DNA of 64,000 nucleotides from SHWC01 sp050173345 (GTDB taxonomy: Bacteria; Pseudomonadota; Alphaproteobacteria; UBA828), in NCBI GenBank assembly GCA_050173345.1, contig JBFXKW010000011.1:1-64000 (forward strand). Reading direction: 5' to 3'. The position numbers were made by a program, and so were the translations under genes. Each line of letters opens with the position of its first letter. Within the stretch, counting starts at the first letter, position 1. Of this stretch, positions 17,602 to 26,212 are shown one piece after another. Under the pieces are notes generated by a model. That model was not told the origin of the DNA and did no database searches. It was given only the letters and a program-made list of their open reading frames with translations.

Positions 17602-18309
17602 TCAAGTGCCGGTGCGAAGCAGGGCGCCCTTCCAGATCACCGGGCCGGTCGGCTGGCCGGTCGGCGAGCCGCCTTGGGGCTCGAGGCTGACCGCGAGCAG
17701 CGCCGGCTCGGCGATGGCTTGGCCGAGGCCCGCGGGCAGGGCGCGCTCGGTATCGGCGGCGGCATCGAGCAGGCCGAGCGAGCGCGGCGCGGCGTCGCCC
17801 GCGATCAGCCAGAGTTCGTAATCCGCCTGGTCGGGCGGCGCGGCGGCGATCGGCCGGGCGGTCAGGCGTGCGGCGGCCGGATCGACGCTGACGAGGAACA
17901 CCGGCTTGGCCTGCTCGTCTTCGAGCACCGCGACATAGCGCAGCCCGAGCGCCGCCTCGCGCGGCACAAGCGCGAAGACAAGGGCGAGCGCGAGCGCCGC
18001 GGCGAGGCCGGCGCCGGCCAGCCCGCGCCAGAGGGCAAGGCTCGACCAGGCCGAGCGCGGCGCCCCTTTCGGGCCGGTCCCGGGCGCGACCGCCCGCTCG
18101 ATGCGCTGCCACAGCCCGGGCGGCGGCGCGACCGGCGGCACCGCCTCGGCCAGCGGCGCGAGGCGGCGGTCCCAGTCATCGACCAGGCGGCACACCTCGG
18201 CGTCCCAGGAGAGCCGCGCCTCGAAGCGGGCGCGCTCGTCCTCGGGCAGGGTGCCGAGCGCATACTCGGCCGCCTGCCGCTCCAGCTCCGCGCGCTCCTC
18301 CGGCGTCAT
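17602..18309 (-). CDS. Membrane anti-sigma factor, RskA/ChrR-like
   Basis: 235 aa. The N-terminal part (EYALGTLPEDERARFEARL) is the typical zinc-less anti-sigma helical segment with a conserved WDRRLAPLAE motif. One membrane helix follows (LAGAGLAAALALALVFALV, about residues 93-112), then an RskA-type extracytoplasmic domain (YELWLIAGDAAPRSLGLL). Its ATG overlaps the sigma stop codon as ATGA, so the two are translationally coupled. It should hold the ECF sigma inactive until an envelope signal triggers release. Confidence 0.88.
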   Translation of the reverse strand: MTPEERAELERQAAEYALGTLPEDERARFEARLSWDAEVCRLVDDWDRRLAPLAEAVPPVAPPPGLWQRIERAVAPGTGPKGAPRSAWSSLALWRGLAGAGLAAALALALVFALVPREAALGLRYVAVLEDEQAKPVFLVSVDPAAARLTARPIAAAPPDQADYELWLIAGDAAPRSLGLLDAAADTERALPAGLGQAIAEPALLAVSLEPQGGSPTGQPTGPVIWKGALLRTGT

Positions 18310-18866
18310 CGCTCGAGGCACTCCTTGAGCTGCATCAGCCCGCGCCGCACCCAGCTCTTCACGGTGCCGAGCGGCGCAGCCAGGCGGGCGGCGAGCTGCT
18401 CCTGCGTCAGCCCGTCATAGTAGGCGAGCATCAGGCATTGCCTCTGCTGGTCGCCGAGCTCGTCGAGGCAGGACATGAGCCGCCGCGCCGCGGCGCCCTC
18501 CGCCGCGCGGTCGAACGGATCGGCACCGGCATCGGCGAGCGCAGCGGCCTCCGGCGCGGCGTCGAGCGGCAGATGGGGCCGCCGCTTGCGCAGCGCATCG
18601 ATCGCCCGGTGGCGCAGGATCGCCACCATCCAGCCGAGCGCCGCGCCCTTTTCCGGCGTGTAGCTCGAGGCGCTGTCCCAGATCCGTACATAGGTGTCCT
18701 GCAGCACGTCCTCGGCGGCTTGGCGCTCCTTCATGATACGCAGCGCAATGCCGAACAGTTGCGCCGAGGTCGCCTCGTAGAGCCGGGCAAAGGCGCGCTC
18801 GTCGCCGCCCGCCGTTCGGGCGAGCAGGCCGGCGAGCAGGTCGTTGCGCGCCGCGGCCTGGCTCAT
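18306..18866 (-). CDS. ECF-type RNA polymerase sigma factor (SigK-like)
   Basis: 186 aa with sigma region 2 (ARLYEATSAQLFGIALRIM, EDVLQDTYVRIWDSA) and region 4 (LGDQQRQCLMLAYYDGLTQEQLAARLAAPLGTVKSWVRRGL). The YTPEKGAALGWM linker is common in SigK-like members paired with RskA-type anti-sigmas. The ATG at 18866 is preferred because residues upstream in frame are non-conserved. Its regulon may include the two DUF2141 genes downstream of a shared promoter-like sequence (see 19082 and 19961). Confidence 0.9.
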   Translation of the reverse strand: MSQAAARNDLLAGLLARTAGGDERAFARLYEATSAQLFGIALRIMKERQAAEDVLQDTYVRIWDSASSYTPEKGAALGWMVAILRHRAIDALRKRRPHLPLDAAPEAAALADAGADPFDRAAEGAAARRLMSCLDELGDQQRQCLMLAYYDGLTQEQLAARLAAPLGTVKSWVRRGLMQLKECLER

Positions 18867-19081
18867 GGGCAGCGCGGCGCGGCCGCGTTGTTGTGACGGC
18901 GCGCCTGCCGCGCCGGCCTCCCCTCGCGCTCTCCGTTCGTCACGCCGAGCCCCGCGTTTCTCTCGCCAAGATACGCGCGAGCATAGCCGATCGGATGCAG
19001 CGCTGCGGTCTCGAATGGCGCAACAGGCCGGCGGTGCGTCCTGCATTCATGGCAGATCAGCCTTGCGCCGGGCCGCGGCGC

Positions 19082-19113
19082 TTGTCACTGGCACGCGCGC
19101 CGGACGCCGATTA
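19082..19113 (+). promoter_or_regulatory. Promoter-like sequence shared by the two DUF2141 genes, copy 1
   Basis: TTGTCAC (19082-19088), then 19 bases, then CGATTA (19108-19113). With the C before it, the block matches copy 2 at 19961 over about 33 bases, including CGCTTGTCACT and GCGCCGG. Located between the ECF sigma gene and the first DUF2141 gene, so it is a candidate target of that sigma. The rest of 18867-19318 shows nothing clear. Confidence 0.4.
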
Positions 19114-19318
19114 TATGAGCCGCGCTTTCCAGCCCGATATCTGCGGCCATCAGCCGTTTGTTAACTGTTTCTTCCGACCTCCCGTTAAGAATTGGGCGGC
19201 ACGATCCGCAGCGCCCGGTCATCGAGCCTTGAGGCCACCGGCAACCCGGTTCCGGTCCTGAGGCAAGGCCAGGCATCGCTTCGCGAAACCCGTGCTTGAG
19301 CCGCCCTGGAGAAACGCC

Positions 19319-19750
19319 ATGCACCGCCTGAGCAAGCTCGTCATCGCCGCGACCGCTATCGGCATGGTGCTGGCCGGCACGGCGCAGGCGGCCGATCTGA
19401 TCGTCAACGTGCGCGAGGTGCGCAGCACGCAGGGCGTCATCGCGCTCGCGGTCTATGACTCCGAGGACGGCTTCCTGGCGGACGATGCCGCGGTCGCCTC
19501 GGCCACCGTGTCGCCCGCGGCGGGTGGCACGGAGGTGGTGTTCAAGGATCTGCCGCCCGGCACCTATGCGGTCGCTGCCTTCCACGACGAGAACGAGTCG
19601 GGCAAGTTCGACACCAACTTCCTCGGCATCCCGAAGGAAGGTTACGGCTTCTCGAACGGCGCCAAGGCGGTTCTCGGCCCCCCGGCGTTCGAGGACGCCG
19701 CCGTCCCGGTCGAATCCGAGGCCGTGACCGAGCTCGACCTGAGCTACTAG
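19319..19750 (+). CDS. Exported DUF2141 protein, copy 1
   Basis: 143 aa with a Sec signal (residues 1-24, ending AQA|AD) and one beta-sandwich domain. It shows ADLIVNVREVRSTQGVIALAVYD, the FKDLPPGTYAVAAFHDENESGKFDTNFLGIPKEGYGFSNGA core diagnostic of DUF2141, and a C-terminal strand. The family is periplasmic or outer-membrane-associated with unknown biochemical function. CTGGAGA precedes the ATG. It is paralogous to the gene at 20064. Confidence 0.88.
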   Translation: MHRLSKLVIAATAIGMVLAGTAQAADLIVNVREVRSTQGVIALAVYDSEDGFLADDAAVASATVSPAAGGTEVVFKDLPPGTYAVAAFHDENESGKFDTNFLGIPKEGYGFSNGAKAVLGPPAFEDAAVPVESEAVTELDLSY

Positions 19751-19770
19751 CTTCCGGCGCTACGTCTCTG

Positions 19771-19899
19771 TTCGTCATTCCGGCCGTTAGGCGAGCCCGG
19801 GAACCGCAGGTTCCCGGATGCGAGCCTTACGAGCCGGAATCCATGTGTCCGTCTGGCGATTTGCGGCGCGATGGATTCCCGCTTTCGCGGGAATGACGG
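19771..19899. repeat. Paired family-B palindromes
   Basis: A CGTCATTCCGG...CCGGAATCCATG unit and an ATGGATTCCCGC...GCGGGAATGACGG unit lie in opposite orientation, with an inner CGGGAACC/GGTTCCCG hairpin. Non-coding, directly after the first DUF2141 gene. Confidence 0.7.
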
Positions 19900-19960
19900 G
19901 AAAGGCGTGCAGTCGGGAACCCCGATCCGCCGGCGACGGCAAATAGCTATCACGTGACGC

Positions 19961-19993
19961 TTGTCACTTGCGAAGCGCCGGTCGCGCCGCTAT
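19961..19993 (+). promoter_or_regulatory. Promoter-like sequence shared by the two DUF2141 genes, copy 2
   Basis: TTGTCAC (19961-19967), 20 bases, then CGCTAT. It is similar to copy 1 at 19082 over its whole length. It also overlaps a perfect inverted repeat GTGAC-GCTT-GTCAC (19954-19967), which could be an operator. About 70-120 bases upstream of the second DUF2141 gene. Confidence 0.4.
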
Positions 19994-20063
19994 CTCTCCC
20001 TGCATTGTGAAACCCTCGTGACGGCCCGGTTTCGGGCCGGCGGCGTTCCGGCAGCGACGTTCC

Positions 20064-20561
20064 ATGGCCCGTCTCGGCCCGCTTCCTCAGCCCAAGGACC
20101 GCAAGCGTTCCAAGATGCGCGCATGGCGTGGCGGCTTCGCGTTGCTTGTCCTCGCCTTCGGCTTGGCCACGAGCGCCGCGGCCGACGCCGATGCCGCCTC
20201 GCTCACGGTGACGGTGCGCAACGCGCGCAACGCCGCAGGCATCATCACCGTCTCGGTGTTCAATTCCGAGGCGACCTTCCTCGACAACGACCTCGAATTC
20301 GCCTCGATCGACGTGCCGGCGCGGCCCGGCGACATCCCGGTGGTGTTCGAGGGCCTGCCGCCTGGCACCTACGCGGTCGCGGCCTTCCACGACGAGAACG
20401 TCTCGGGCAGCGTGGACACCAACTTCCTCGGCATCCCGACCGAGGGCTACGGCTTCTCGAACGGCGCCCGCGTCTTCCTCGGCCCGCCCTCCTTCAAGGA
20501 CGCCGCGGTCGAGCTGCCTCCCAAGGCCAAGGTCGAGACCAAGCTCGAGCTGAGCTATTAG
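20064..20561 (+). CDS. Exported DUF2141 protein, copy 2
   Basis: 165 aa from ATG 20064, or 148 aa from ATG 20115 (MRAWRGGFALLVLAFG), which gives a more standard signal peptide ending near AADA. The domain repeats the family core almost word for word (GLPPGTYAVAAFHDENVSGSVDTNFLGIP). It arose by duplication of the gene at 19319; the short repeat-filled spacer and similar upstream sequence support a tandem event. Confidence 0.85.
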   Translation: MARLGPLPQPKDRKRSKMRAWRGGFALLVLAFGLATSAAADADAASLTVTVRNARNAAGIITVSVFNSEATFLDNDLEFASIDVPARPGDIPVVFEGLPPGTYAVAAFHDENVSGSVDTNFLGIPTEGYGFSNGARVFLGPPSFKDAAVELPPKAKVETKLELSY

Positions 20562-20575
20562 GCGCGCCTTCTATT

Positions 20576-20660
20576 CGTCATTCCCGCGAAAGCGGGAATC
20601 CATCGCGCCGTAAGATCGACAGGCGGCCCCCATGGATTCCCGCTTCCGCGGGAATGACGG
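20576..20660. repeat. Paired family-B palindromes
   Basis: CGTCATTCCCGC...GCGGGAATCCAT and its inverted partner ATGGATTCCCGC...GCGGGAATGACGG, mirroring the arrangement after DUF2141 copy 1. Confidence 0.75.
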
Positions 20661-20788
20661 ACAATGCACGTGGGCGGCGAGCGCGAAGCCGCACGGCGCC
20701 CACGTTGCAGCGGCGTGTCCTGGAGGGTGACATCCGCCGCCGCCTCGCGTATCAGGTCTGGCGCGATCAGACAGGGAGAGGCCCTTAC

Positions 20789-21556
20789 ATGCCCAACCAG
20801 CTCAGCGGCCGCCATGCGCTCATCACGGGTGGCGGCAAGGGGATCGGCGCGGCGGCGGCGCGGGCGCTGGCCGAGCGCGGCGCCGTGCTCACCCTCACCG
20901 GACGCGACATGGCGGCGCTCGAGGATGTCGCCGCCGGCCTGCCGAACGCCCGGGCGCTCCGGCTCGACGTGCGCGACGAGGCGCAGGTCAAGGCCGCCTT
21001 CGAGCAGGCCGCCGCGGTCAACGGCCCGGTCTCGATCCTGGTCAACAACTCAGGGATTGCCGAGACCGCGCCGTTCCTCAAGATCACGGCCGATCAGATG
21101 CGCGCCATCATGGAGGTCAACCTGATCGGCGCCATGCTGTGCGCGCAAGGAGCGCTGCCCGGCATGATCGCGGCCGGCTGGGGCCGCATCGTCAACGTCG
21201 CGAGCCTCGCCTCGGTGCACGGCCCGGCCTATCTCGGCGCCTATGCCGCCTCCAAGCACGCGCTCTTGGGCCTGACGCGCGTGCTCGCCGCCGAGACCGC
21301 GAAGCAGAACATCACGGTCAACGCGGTCTGCCCCGGCTATGTGCGCACGGCCATGGTCGAGCGCGGCCTCGACAACATGGTGGCGAAGACCGGCATGAGC
21401 CGCGACGAGGCGCTCGCCCAGCTCGTCCGCCACAACCCGCAGGGGCGCCTGATCGAGCCCGAGGAGGTCGGCGAGACGATCGCCTGGCTGTGCGGCATCG
21501 GCGGGGCGTCCGTCACCGGCCAGGCCATCGTCATCTCGGGCGGCGAGGTGACGTGA
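20789..21556 (+). CDS. Short-chain dehydrogenase/reductase (3-hydroxyacyl type)
   Basis: 255 aa. It has the NAD(P) motif TGGGKGIG, the NNSG variant of NNAG, a catalytic Ser in VNVASLASVHG, and YAASK (Tyr/Lys catalytic pair). The C-terminal CPGYVRTAMVERGLD and GASVTGQAIVISGGEVT are classical SDR features. Overall it resembles 3-hydroxybutyrate or 3-hydroxyacyl-CoA dehydrogenases. An Arg in GRDMAALE after the second strand is compatible with NADP use. AGGGAGAG precedes the ATG. Substrate not determinable. Confidence 0.9.
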   Translation: MPNQLSGRHALITGGGKGIGAAAARALAERGAVLTLTGRDMAALEDVAAGLPNARALRLDVRDEAQVKAAFEQAAAVNGPVSILVNNSGIAETAPFLKITADQMRAIMEVNLIGAMLCAQGALPGMIAAGWGRIVNVASLASVHGPAYLGAYAASKHALLGLTRVLAAETAKQNITVNAVCPGYVRTAMVERGLDNMVAKTGMSRDEALAQLVRHNPQGRLIEPEEVGETIAWLCGIGGASVTGQAIVISGGEVT

Positions 21557-21578
21557 GGAAAGGCGGCGGCCTCCGCGC

Positions 21579-23198
21579 CTATGCCCGTTCCTTGGTGGCG
21601 TGGAAGCGGACGTTGGGCCACTTCTCGCGGATGTAGTTGAGCTCCCAGGCGTTGCGCGCGAGGAAGACCGGGGCGCCGTCGCCGTCCTCGGCGAGCACGC
21701 CCTGGTTCTCCGCGACGAAGCGCTTGAGCTCGGCCGGGTCGGCGGCGGAGAGCCAGCGCGCGGTCTCGCAGGGCGCGGTTTTGAGCGCGACCTCGAGGTC
21801 GTACTCGGCGGCGAGCCGCGCGACCAGAACGTCGAGCTGGAGCTGGCCGACCACGCCGACGATCCAGGCATTGCCGATCTTAGGCCGGAACACCTGGGTG
21901 ACGCCCTCCTCGGCGAGGCTTTCGAGCGCGCGCCGGAGGTGCTTCGCCTTCATCGGGTCTTCGATGCGCACCCGGCGCAGGATTTCGGGCGCGAAGTTCG
22001 GGATGCCGGTGAAGCGAACGTCCGCGCCCTCGCTCAGCGCGTCGCCGACCCTGAGCGTGCCGTGGTTGGGCACGCCGATGATGTCGCCCGCATAGGCCTC
22101 CTCGGCGAGCTCGCGCTCGCGGGCGAAGAAGAGGATCGGGTTGTGCACGGCGAACTGCTTGCCGGTGCGCACTTGGCGGAGCTTCATGCCGCGCCGGAAG
22201 CGCCCCGAGCAGAGCCGCACGAACGCCACCCGGTCGCGATGGTTGGGGTCCATGTTGGCCTGCACCTTGAAGACGAAGCCGGAGACCGCGCCGTCCTCCG
22301 GCTCGACCGGGGTGGGCTCGGCCGGCTGCGGGCGCGGCGAGGGGGCGAGGCGGGTCAGCGCGCCGAGCAGCTCCTCGACGCCGAGCGTCCGGAGCGCCGA
22401 GCCGAAAAAGACCGGCGTCAGGTGGCCTTCGCGATAGGCCGCGCGGTCGAAGCCGGGATAGCCGCCCTCTGCCAGCGCGACCTCCTCGGCGAGCGTGGCG
22501 GCGCGCGCCGTGCCGAGCGCCGCAACCAGCGCCGGGTCGTCGAGGCCCCGGCAGGGCAGGAGCGTCGCGAGGCCACGCGCATCCGCCGGGCCGAACAGAT
22601 AGGGCGTGCCGGTCGCGAGATCGACATGGCCTTTATAGGCGTCGGCCTGGCCGAGCGGCCAGTTCATCGGGCAGACGTCGAGCGCGAGCGTGGACGCGAT
22701 CTCGTCGAGCAGCGCGAACGGGTCGCGGCCCTCGCGGTCCACCTTGTTGATGAAGGTGATGATCGGCACGTCGCGTAAGCGGCACACCTCGAAGAGCTTG
22801 CGGGTCTGCGCCTCGATGCCCTTGGCCGCGTCGATCACCATGACGGCGGAATCGACCGCGGTGAGCGTGCGATAGGTGTCCTCGCTGAAGTCCTCGTGGC
22901 CGGGTGTGTCGAGCAGGTTGCAGACCGTGCCGTCGCGCTCGAAGGTCATCACCGAGGTGGTGACCGAGATGCCGCGCGCCTGCTCGATCTTCATCCAGTC
23001 CGAGCGCGCACGGCGCCGCTCGCCCTTGGCCTTGACCGCGCCGGCGAGGTGGATCGCGCCGCCGAGCAGCAGCAGCTTCTCGGTCAGCGTGGTCTTGCCG
23101 GCGTCCGGGTGCGAGATGATCGCGAAGGTGCGCCGGCGCGCGGCGGGCGAGGCGTCCGGCCGGGCGCCCGCCGGGGCGAGGGAGGCATCGAGGCTCAC
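21579..23198 (-). CDS. prfC: Peptide chain release factor 3
   Basis: 539 aa GTPase that recycles RF1/RF2 from the ribosome. G1 SHPDAGKTTLTEK, switch region SVTTSVMTF, G3 DTPGHEDFSEDTYRTL and G4 NKVDREGRDP are all present. The later FRPKIGNAWIVGVVGQLQLDVL and WELNYIREKWPNV are RF3-specific. The N-terminus carries about 20 extra Ala/Pro-rich residues. It is convergent with the SDR gene, 22 bases apart. Confidence 0.97.
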   Translation of the reverse strand: MSLDASLAPAGARPDASPAARRRTFAIISHPDAGKTTLTEKLLLLGGAIHLAGAVKAKGERRRARSDWMKIEQARGISVTTSVMTFERDGTVCNLLDTPGHEDFSEDTYRTLTAVDSAVMVIDAAKGIEAQTRKLFEVCRLRDVPIITFINKVDREGRDPFALLDEIASTLALDVCPMNWPLGQADAYKGHVDLATGTPYLFGPADARGLATLLPCRGLDDPALVAALGTARAATLAEEVALAEGGYPGFDRAAYREGHLTPVFFGSALRTLGVEELLGALTRLAPSPRPQPAEPTPVEPEDGAVSGFVFKVQANMDPNHRDRVAFVRLCSGRFRRGMKLRQVRTGKQFAVHNPILFFARERELAEEAYAGDIIGVPNHGTLRVGDALSEGADVRFTGIPNFAPEILRRVRIEDPMKAKHLRRALESLAEEGVTQVFRPKIGNAWIVGVVGQLQLDVLVARLAAEYDLEVALKTAPCETARWLSAADPAELKRFVAENQGVLAEDGDGAPVFLARNAWELNYIREKWPNVRFHATKERA

Positions 23199-23350
23199 GG
23201 GATCGGTCCGGGTCCGGTGGTTAAGGCGGCGGCCCGGCTGGCGGCCGCCATCGCGGCTGTCATATAGGCCCCGGCGGCATTTGGCTCAAGGCTTGGCCGC
23301 TGGCCTAATCCTCGGAGCGGAACCGGGAACAGCGTGCCGAGCGAGAAATA

Positions 23351-23413
23351 CCCTCTCCCCTCGCGGGAGAGGGAGGGGCCCACGGCGTAGCCGTGGGAGG
23401 GTGAGGGGAGAGG
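23351..23413. repeat. Family-A composite palindrome, left flank of the DUF559 gene
   Basis: CCTCTCCC...GGGAGAGGGAGGGGCCC, a small inner hairpin (ACGGC/GCCGT) and GGGAGGGTGAGGGG. The same composite appears inverted at 23759-23818, so the DUF559 gene is bracketed by inverted copies. Confidence 0.8.
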
Positions 23414-23424
23414 CGCAATCAACG

Positions 23425-23784
23425 TCAAGACGACCCGCCTACGAGCGCGTCCTCGATCGTGGATAGCACCCCTTCGATGTTGCCCAAGACCTCGTGATTC
23501 CAAACCCGAACGACCCGAAAACCGTGGGATTCGAGAAATGCCGTCCGTGCGGCATCGACGCCTGAGCGGGCGTGCTGGCCGCCGTCCACTTCGACAACGA
23601 GCCTGGTTTCGAAGCATATGAAGTCGACGATATAGGGATCGATCGGCACTTGGCGGCGAAACTTTGCGCCGGCAATTTGCCGGTTCCGTAGACGCTTCCA
23701 AAGCTGCCGCTCGGCTTCGGTGGCGTCGCGGCGTAGTTGACGTGCGCGGTCTCGGATACCCCTCACCCTCCCATTGCTTCGCAA
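23425..23784 (-). CDS. DUF559 (Vsr-like nuclease fold) protein
   Basis: 119 aa. LRRDATEAERQLWKRLRNRQIAGAKFRRQ, then PIDPYIVDFICFETRLVVEVDGGQH, gives the hallmark D-x(n)-ExDGGQH nuclease core of DUF559, followed by FRVVRVWNHEVL. The first ten residues are encoded by the flanking repeat, so the start codon lies inside that element. Such proteins resemble very-short-patch endonucleases, but their role is unknown. Inverted family-A composites on both sides suggest that the gene and repeats travel or amplify together (inference). Confidence 0.85.
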   Translation of the reverse strand: MRSNGRVRGIRDRARQLRRDATEAERQLWKRLRNRQIAGAKFRRQVPIDPYIVDFICFETRLVVEVDGGQHARSGVDAARTAFLESHGFRVVRVWNHEVLGNIEGVLSTIEDALVGGSS

Positions 23785-23818
23785 TGGGCCCCTCCCTCTC
23801 CCGCAAGGGGAGAGGGGT
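23759..23818. repeat. Family-A composite palindrome, right flank of the DUF559 gene (inverted)
   Basis: CCTCACCCTCCC, an inner ATTGC/GCAAT hairpin, then GGGCCCCTCCCTCTCCC...GGGGAGAGGGG: the reverse complement of the composite at 23351. It overlaps the 5' end of the DUF559 gene. Confidence 0.8.
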
Positions 23819-23869
23819 TATGCGCGCGAGCCACGCCGATATTCCCTCGCACGGGCGGATGGAGCGCGG

Positions 23870-24976
23870 CTACCAGCCGATCCAGTCCGCCTCGTCGGAC
23901 AAGTAGTCGAGATGGCGGAGGGCCTCGTCGCAGGTCTCCTGGTCGCGGCAGGGCAGCAGCATAGTATTGAGGGTCTCCATGCTGGATTCGCTCGATACGC
24001 ATTGCTTGGCGCCGAAACAGGGGATGGCGAGGAGGAAGCCCTGGCCCGCGGGGTCGGTGGCAGCGCCGTCGAGCCGCTCGGTCTTCGCCACGTTGAGCTG
24101 ATAAAGCGGCACCTTCGCCGCCACGCGCTCGGGCCCCGCCGCCGTGCTCCGGCAGGCCTCGATCAGGCCCGACAGCTCGCCCTCGCCCGCGATGCAGCCC
24201 GCCGCGCCATAGTGCAGGATCCACTCCTCGTCCTCGTCGGTCGTGAGGTGGAGCGGCATCGCCGTCATCACGCCCGGCCCGCCGGGGCGCAGCGCGGCGT
24301 AGCGGCTGCCCAGCAGCATGGCGCTCAAGAGTGAGGTGCGCTCGGCGGCCTCGGCGAAGCTCATGCCCTCATCGCCGCAGTTGCAGTCGAGCGTCTTGAG
24401 CGTGTCGAGTGCCGTCTGCTGGCGCCCGGGCTCGGCCGCCGCCGCGAGCGCGACCAGTGTCGAAAGGTCGGCGGCAAGCCGCGCGCAGGCCTCGCCGCCG
24501 CCGCAGAGGATCGCGCTCCGCTCCCGCCAGAAGGCCGGCGGCTCGAGCACGCCGCACATCCGGTCGAAGTGGCACTGGAACGCGACCCGTGGGAAGCGGG
24601 GTGATGCCTCGTCGGCACTGGCCTCGATCGTGATCGTCCCGGGGTCGATCGAGGCGAGCCGGAGATACGCCGCGTGGCTTTCGTAGCTGACGCCGTTCTT
24701 CCCCTCGGTGCAATCCGCCTGGTCGGGCACGCCGCCCTGGCCCTTGCACACCACATACGCATAGGCGAGCTCCGCCCCGCCCTCGCGCAGGGCGATCGGT
24801 TGCGTGAGGATCAGCGCGCCGCCCGCCTCGTCGGCATCCAGCAGCCACGCCGTGTCCTGGCCCATGCGCTCGGCGATCGCCTGGGCCGGTTCGGCGGCAT
24901 GCGCGCCACCGGCCGCCGCCATGCACGATCCGGCGAGGGCGAGAGAGACAGCGATGACCGATGCCAGGCGTCCCAT
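23870..24976 (-). CDS. Exported cysteine-rich protein of unknown function
   Basis: 368 aa with a signal peptide (residues 1-27, ending AHAAEP). The mature part has many paired cysteines (for example CKGQGG...DC, FQCHFDRMC, LCGGGEAC, LDCNCGDEG, CFGAKQC, LPCRDQETC), implying a disulfide-rich periplasmic protein. It contains no catalytic motif I recognise. The C-terminus ends LSDEADWIGW. It stands alone between the DUF559 cassette and a divergent transporter operon. A DUF1176-like invasion-associated protein is a loose possibility only. Confidence 0.7.
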   Translation of the reverse strand: MGRLASVIAVSLALAGSCMAAAGGAHAAEPAQAIAERMGQDTAWLLDADEAGGALILTQPIALREGGAELAYAYVVCKGQGGVPDQADCTEGKNGVSYESHAAYLRLASIDPGTITIEASADEASPRFPRVAFQCHFDRMCGVLEPPAFWRERSAILCGGGEACARLAADLSTLVALAAAAEPGRQQTALDTLKTLDCNCGDEGMSFAEAAERTSLLSAMLLGSRYAALRPGGPGVMTAMPLHLTTDEDEEWILHYGAAGCIAGEGELSGLIEACRSTAAGPERVAAKVPLYQLNVAKTERLDGAATDPAGQGFLLAIPCFGAKQCVSSESSMETLNTMLLPCRDQETCDEALRHLDYLSDEADWIGW

Positions 24977-25195
24977 GGGCCACCTCGATGTCCATCCGGC
25001 GGCTCGGCCCGAGCGCGCCCGCCCACTCTAGACTACACGGCCGTCCGCCGCGATCCGTAGCGGCGATCACAGGAGGTGCGCCCGCCACGAAGCGGCTGAG
25101 CGGCCGCCGCCCGCATTCCCCGATGGACAGGGCGCGTCCGGCGCGGGAAGCTGGACGGCCTGCCATCCTCCGATCCCGGTCCAACCTGCCTTTTC

Positions 25196-26212
25196 ATGAA
25201 CCCGGTCAACGCCGTCCTCGCCGCCTACCGGCGCCTGCCCGGCCAGGCGAGGGGCCTCCTCCTCGTGGTCGGCGTCTCTACCGTGGCGTTTGCCGGCATG
25301 CAGGCGCTGGTCCGCTATACGACGCAGTTCGACCATCCCTTCGAGGTCGTGTTCTGGCGCAACCTGTTCGGGTTGCTCGCGCTCGCGCCCTTCTTCATGC
25401 GGCACGGCCCCGGCGTGTTCCGCACCAGGCGGCTGCACCACCATGTGCTGCGCAACGCGCTGCATCTCTGCTCGATGCTGATGTTCTTCTACGCGCTGAG
25501 CATGACCCCGCTCGCCACCGCCTCGGCGCTCTCCTTCACCTCGCCGCTGTTCGCCGCGCTCGGTGCGATCATCCTGCTCGGCGAGCGCATCCGCGCGCGG
25601 CGCATCGCGGCGCTGGTGATCGGCTTCGCCGGCACGCTCATCATCATCCGGCCGGGCTTCGGCGAGCTCGAGATCGGCAGCCTTCTGATCGTCGCGTCCT
25701 CCTTCGTCTGGGCCGTGGTGATGATCAACATCAAGTGGCTCGGGCGCAGCGAATCGAGCGTGACCTCGACCGCCTACATGATGGTGATCCTGACCCCGCT
25801 CTCGATCATCCCGGCCGCCTTCCACTGGAAATGGCCGACGCTCGAGCTGATCGGCTGCTACGCGGCGATGGGCGTGCTCGGCACGCTCGCCCACATCTCG
25901 CTCGCCCAGGCCTTCCGCGAGACCGAGGCTACCGCCGTCCTGCCGGCGGATTTCCTGCGCCTGATCTGGGCGAGCCTCTGGGGCTTCGTGTTCTTCGGCG
26001 AGATCCCCGAGGTGCTGGTCTGGGTCGGCGGCGCGATGATCTGCGGCGCCACCGTCTACATCACCTATCGGGAGGCGCGCCTCGCCCGCGCGCGGCTGCC
26101 GGCGGCGGTGCCCGAGGTGGTCGGCGCCGGGCCTCCCGTGGTAAATAAGGCGCTGCCGCCCGAGGCAGGCGCGGCACTATCCGGGCCAGCGCGGAGGCCA
26201 CCGGCGCCATGA
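25196..26212 (+). CDS. EamA-family (DMT superfamily) membrane transporter
   Basis: 338 aa with ten predicted membrane segments in two EamA repeats. The first holds FWRNLFGLLALAPFF, ASALSFTSPLFAALGAIILLGERI and FAGTLIIIRPG; the second holds SFVWAVVMINIKWL and AVLPADFLRLIWASLWGFVFFGEIP. A Pro/Ala-rich cytoplasmic tail of about 35 residues is extra. These proteins export or import small metabolites; the substrate is unknown. Its stop overlaps the next start (ATGA), so it is coupled to the metallo-beta-lactamase gene. Confidence 0.9.
   Translation: MNPVNAVLAAYRRLPGQARGLLLVVGVSTVAFAGMQALVRYTTQFDHPFEVVFWRNLFGLLALAPFFMRHGPGVFRTRRLHHHVLRNALHLCSMLMFFYALSMTPLATASALSFTSPLFAALGAIILLGERIRARRIAALVIGFAGTLIIIRPGFGELEIGSLLIVASSFVWAVVMINIKWLGRSESSVTSTAYMMVILTPLSIIPAAFHWKWPTLELIGCYAAMGVLGTLAHISLAQAFRETEATAVLPADFLRLIWASLWGFVFFGEIPEVLVWVGGAMICGATVYITYREARLARARLPAAVPEVVGAGPPVVNKALPPEAGAALSGPARRPPAP

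Noticed and set aside
19961..21556. A single 531-codon frame joining DUF2141 copy 2 to the SDR
   Set aside because: Its first half is an out-of-frame reading of the DUF2141 gene and repeats; the SDR starts at 20789 with its own ribosome site.
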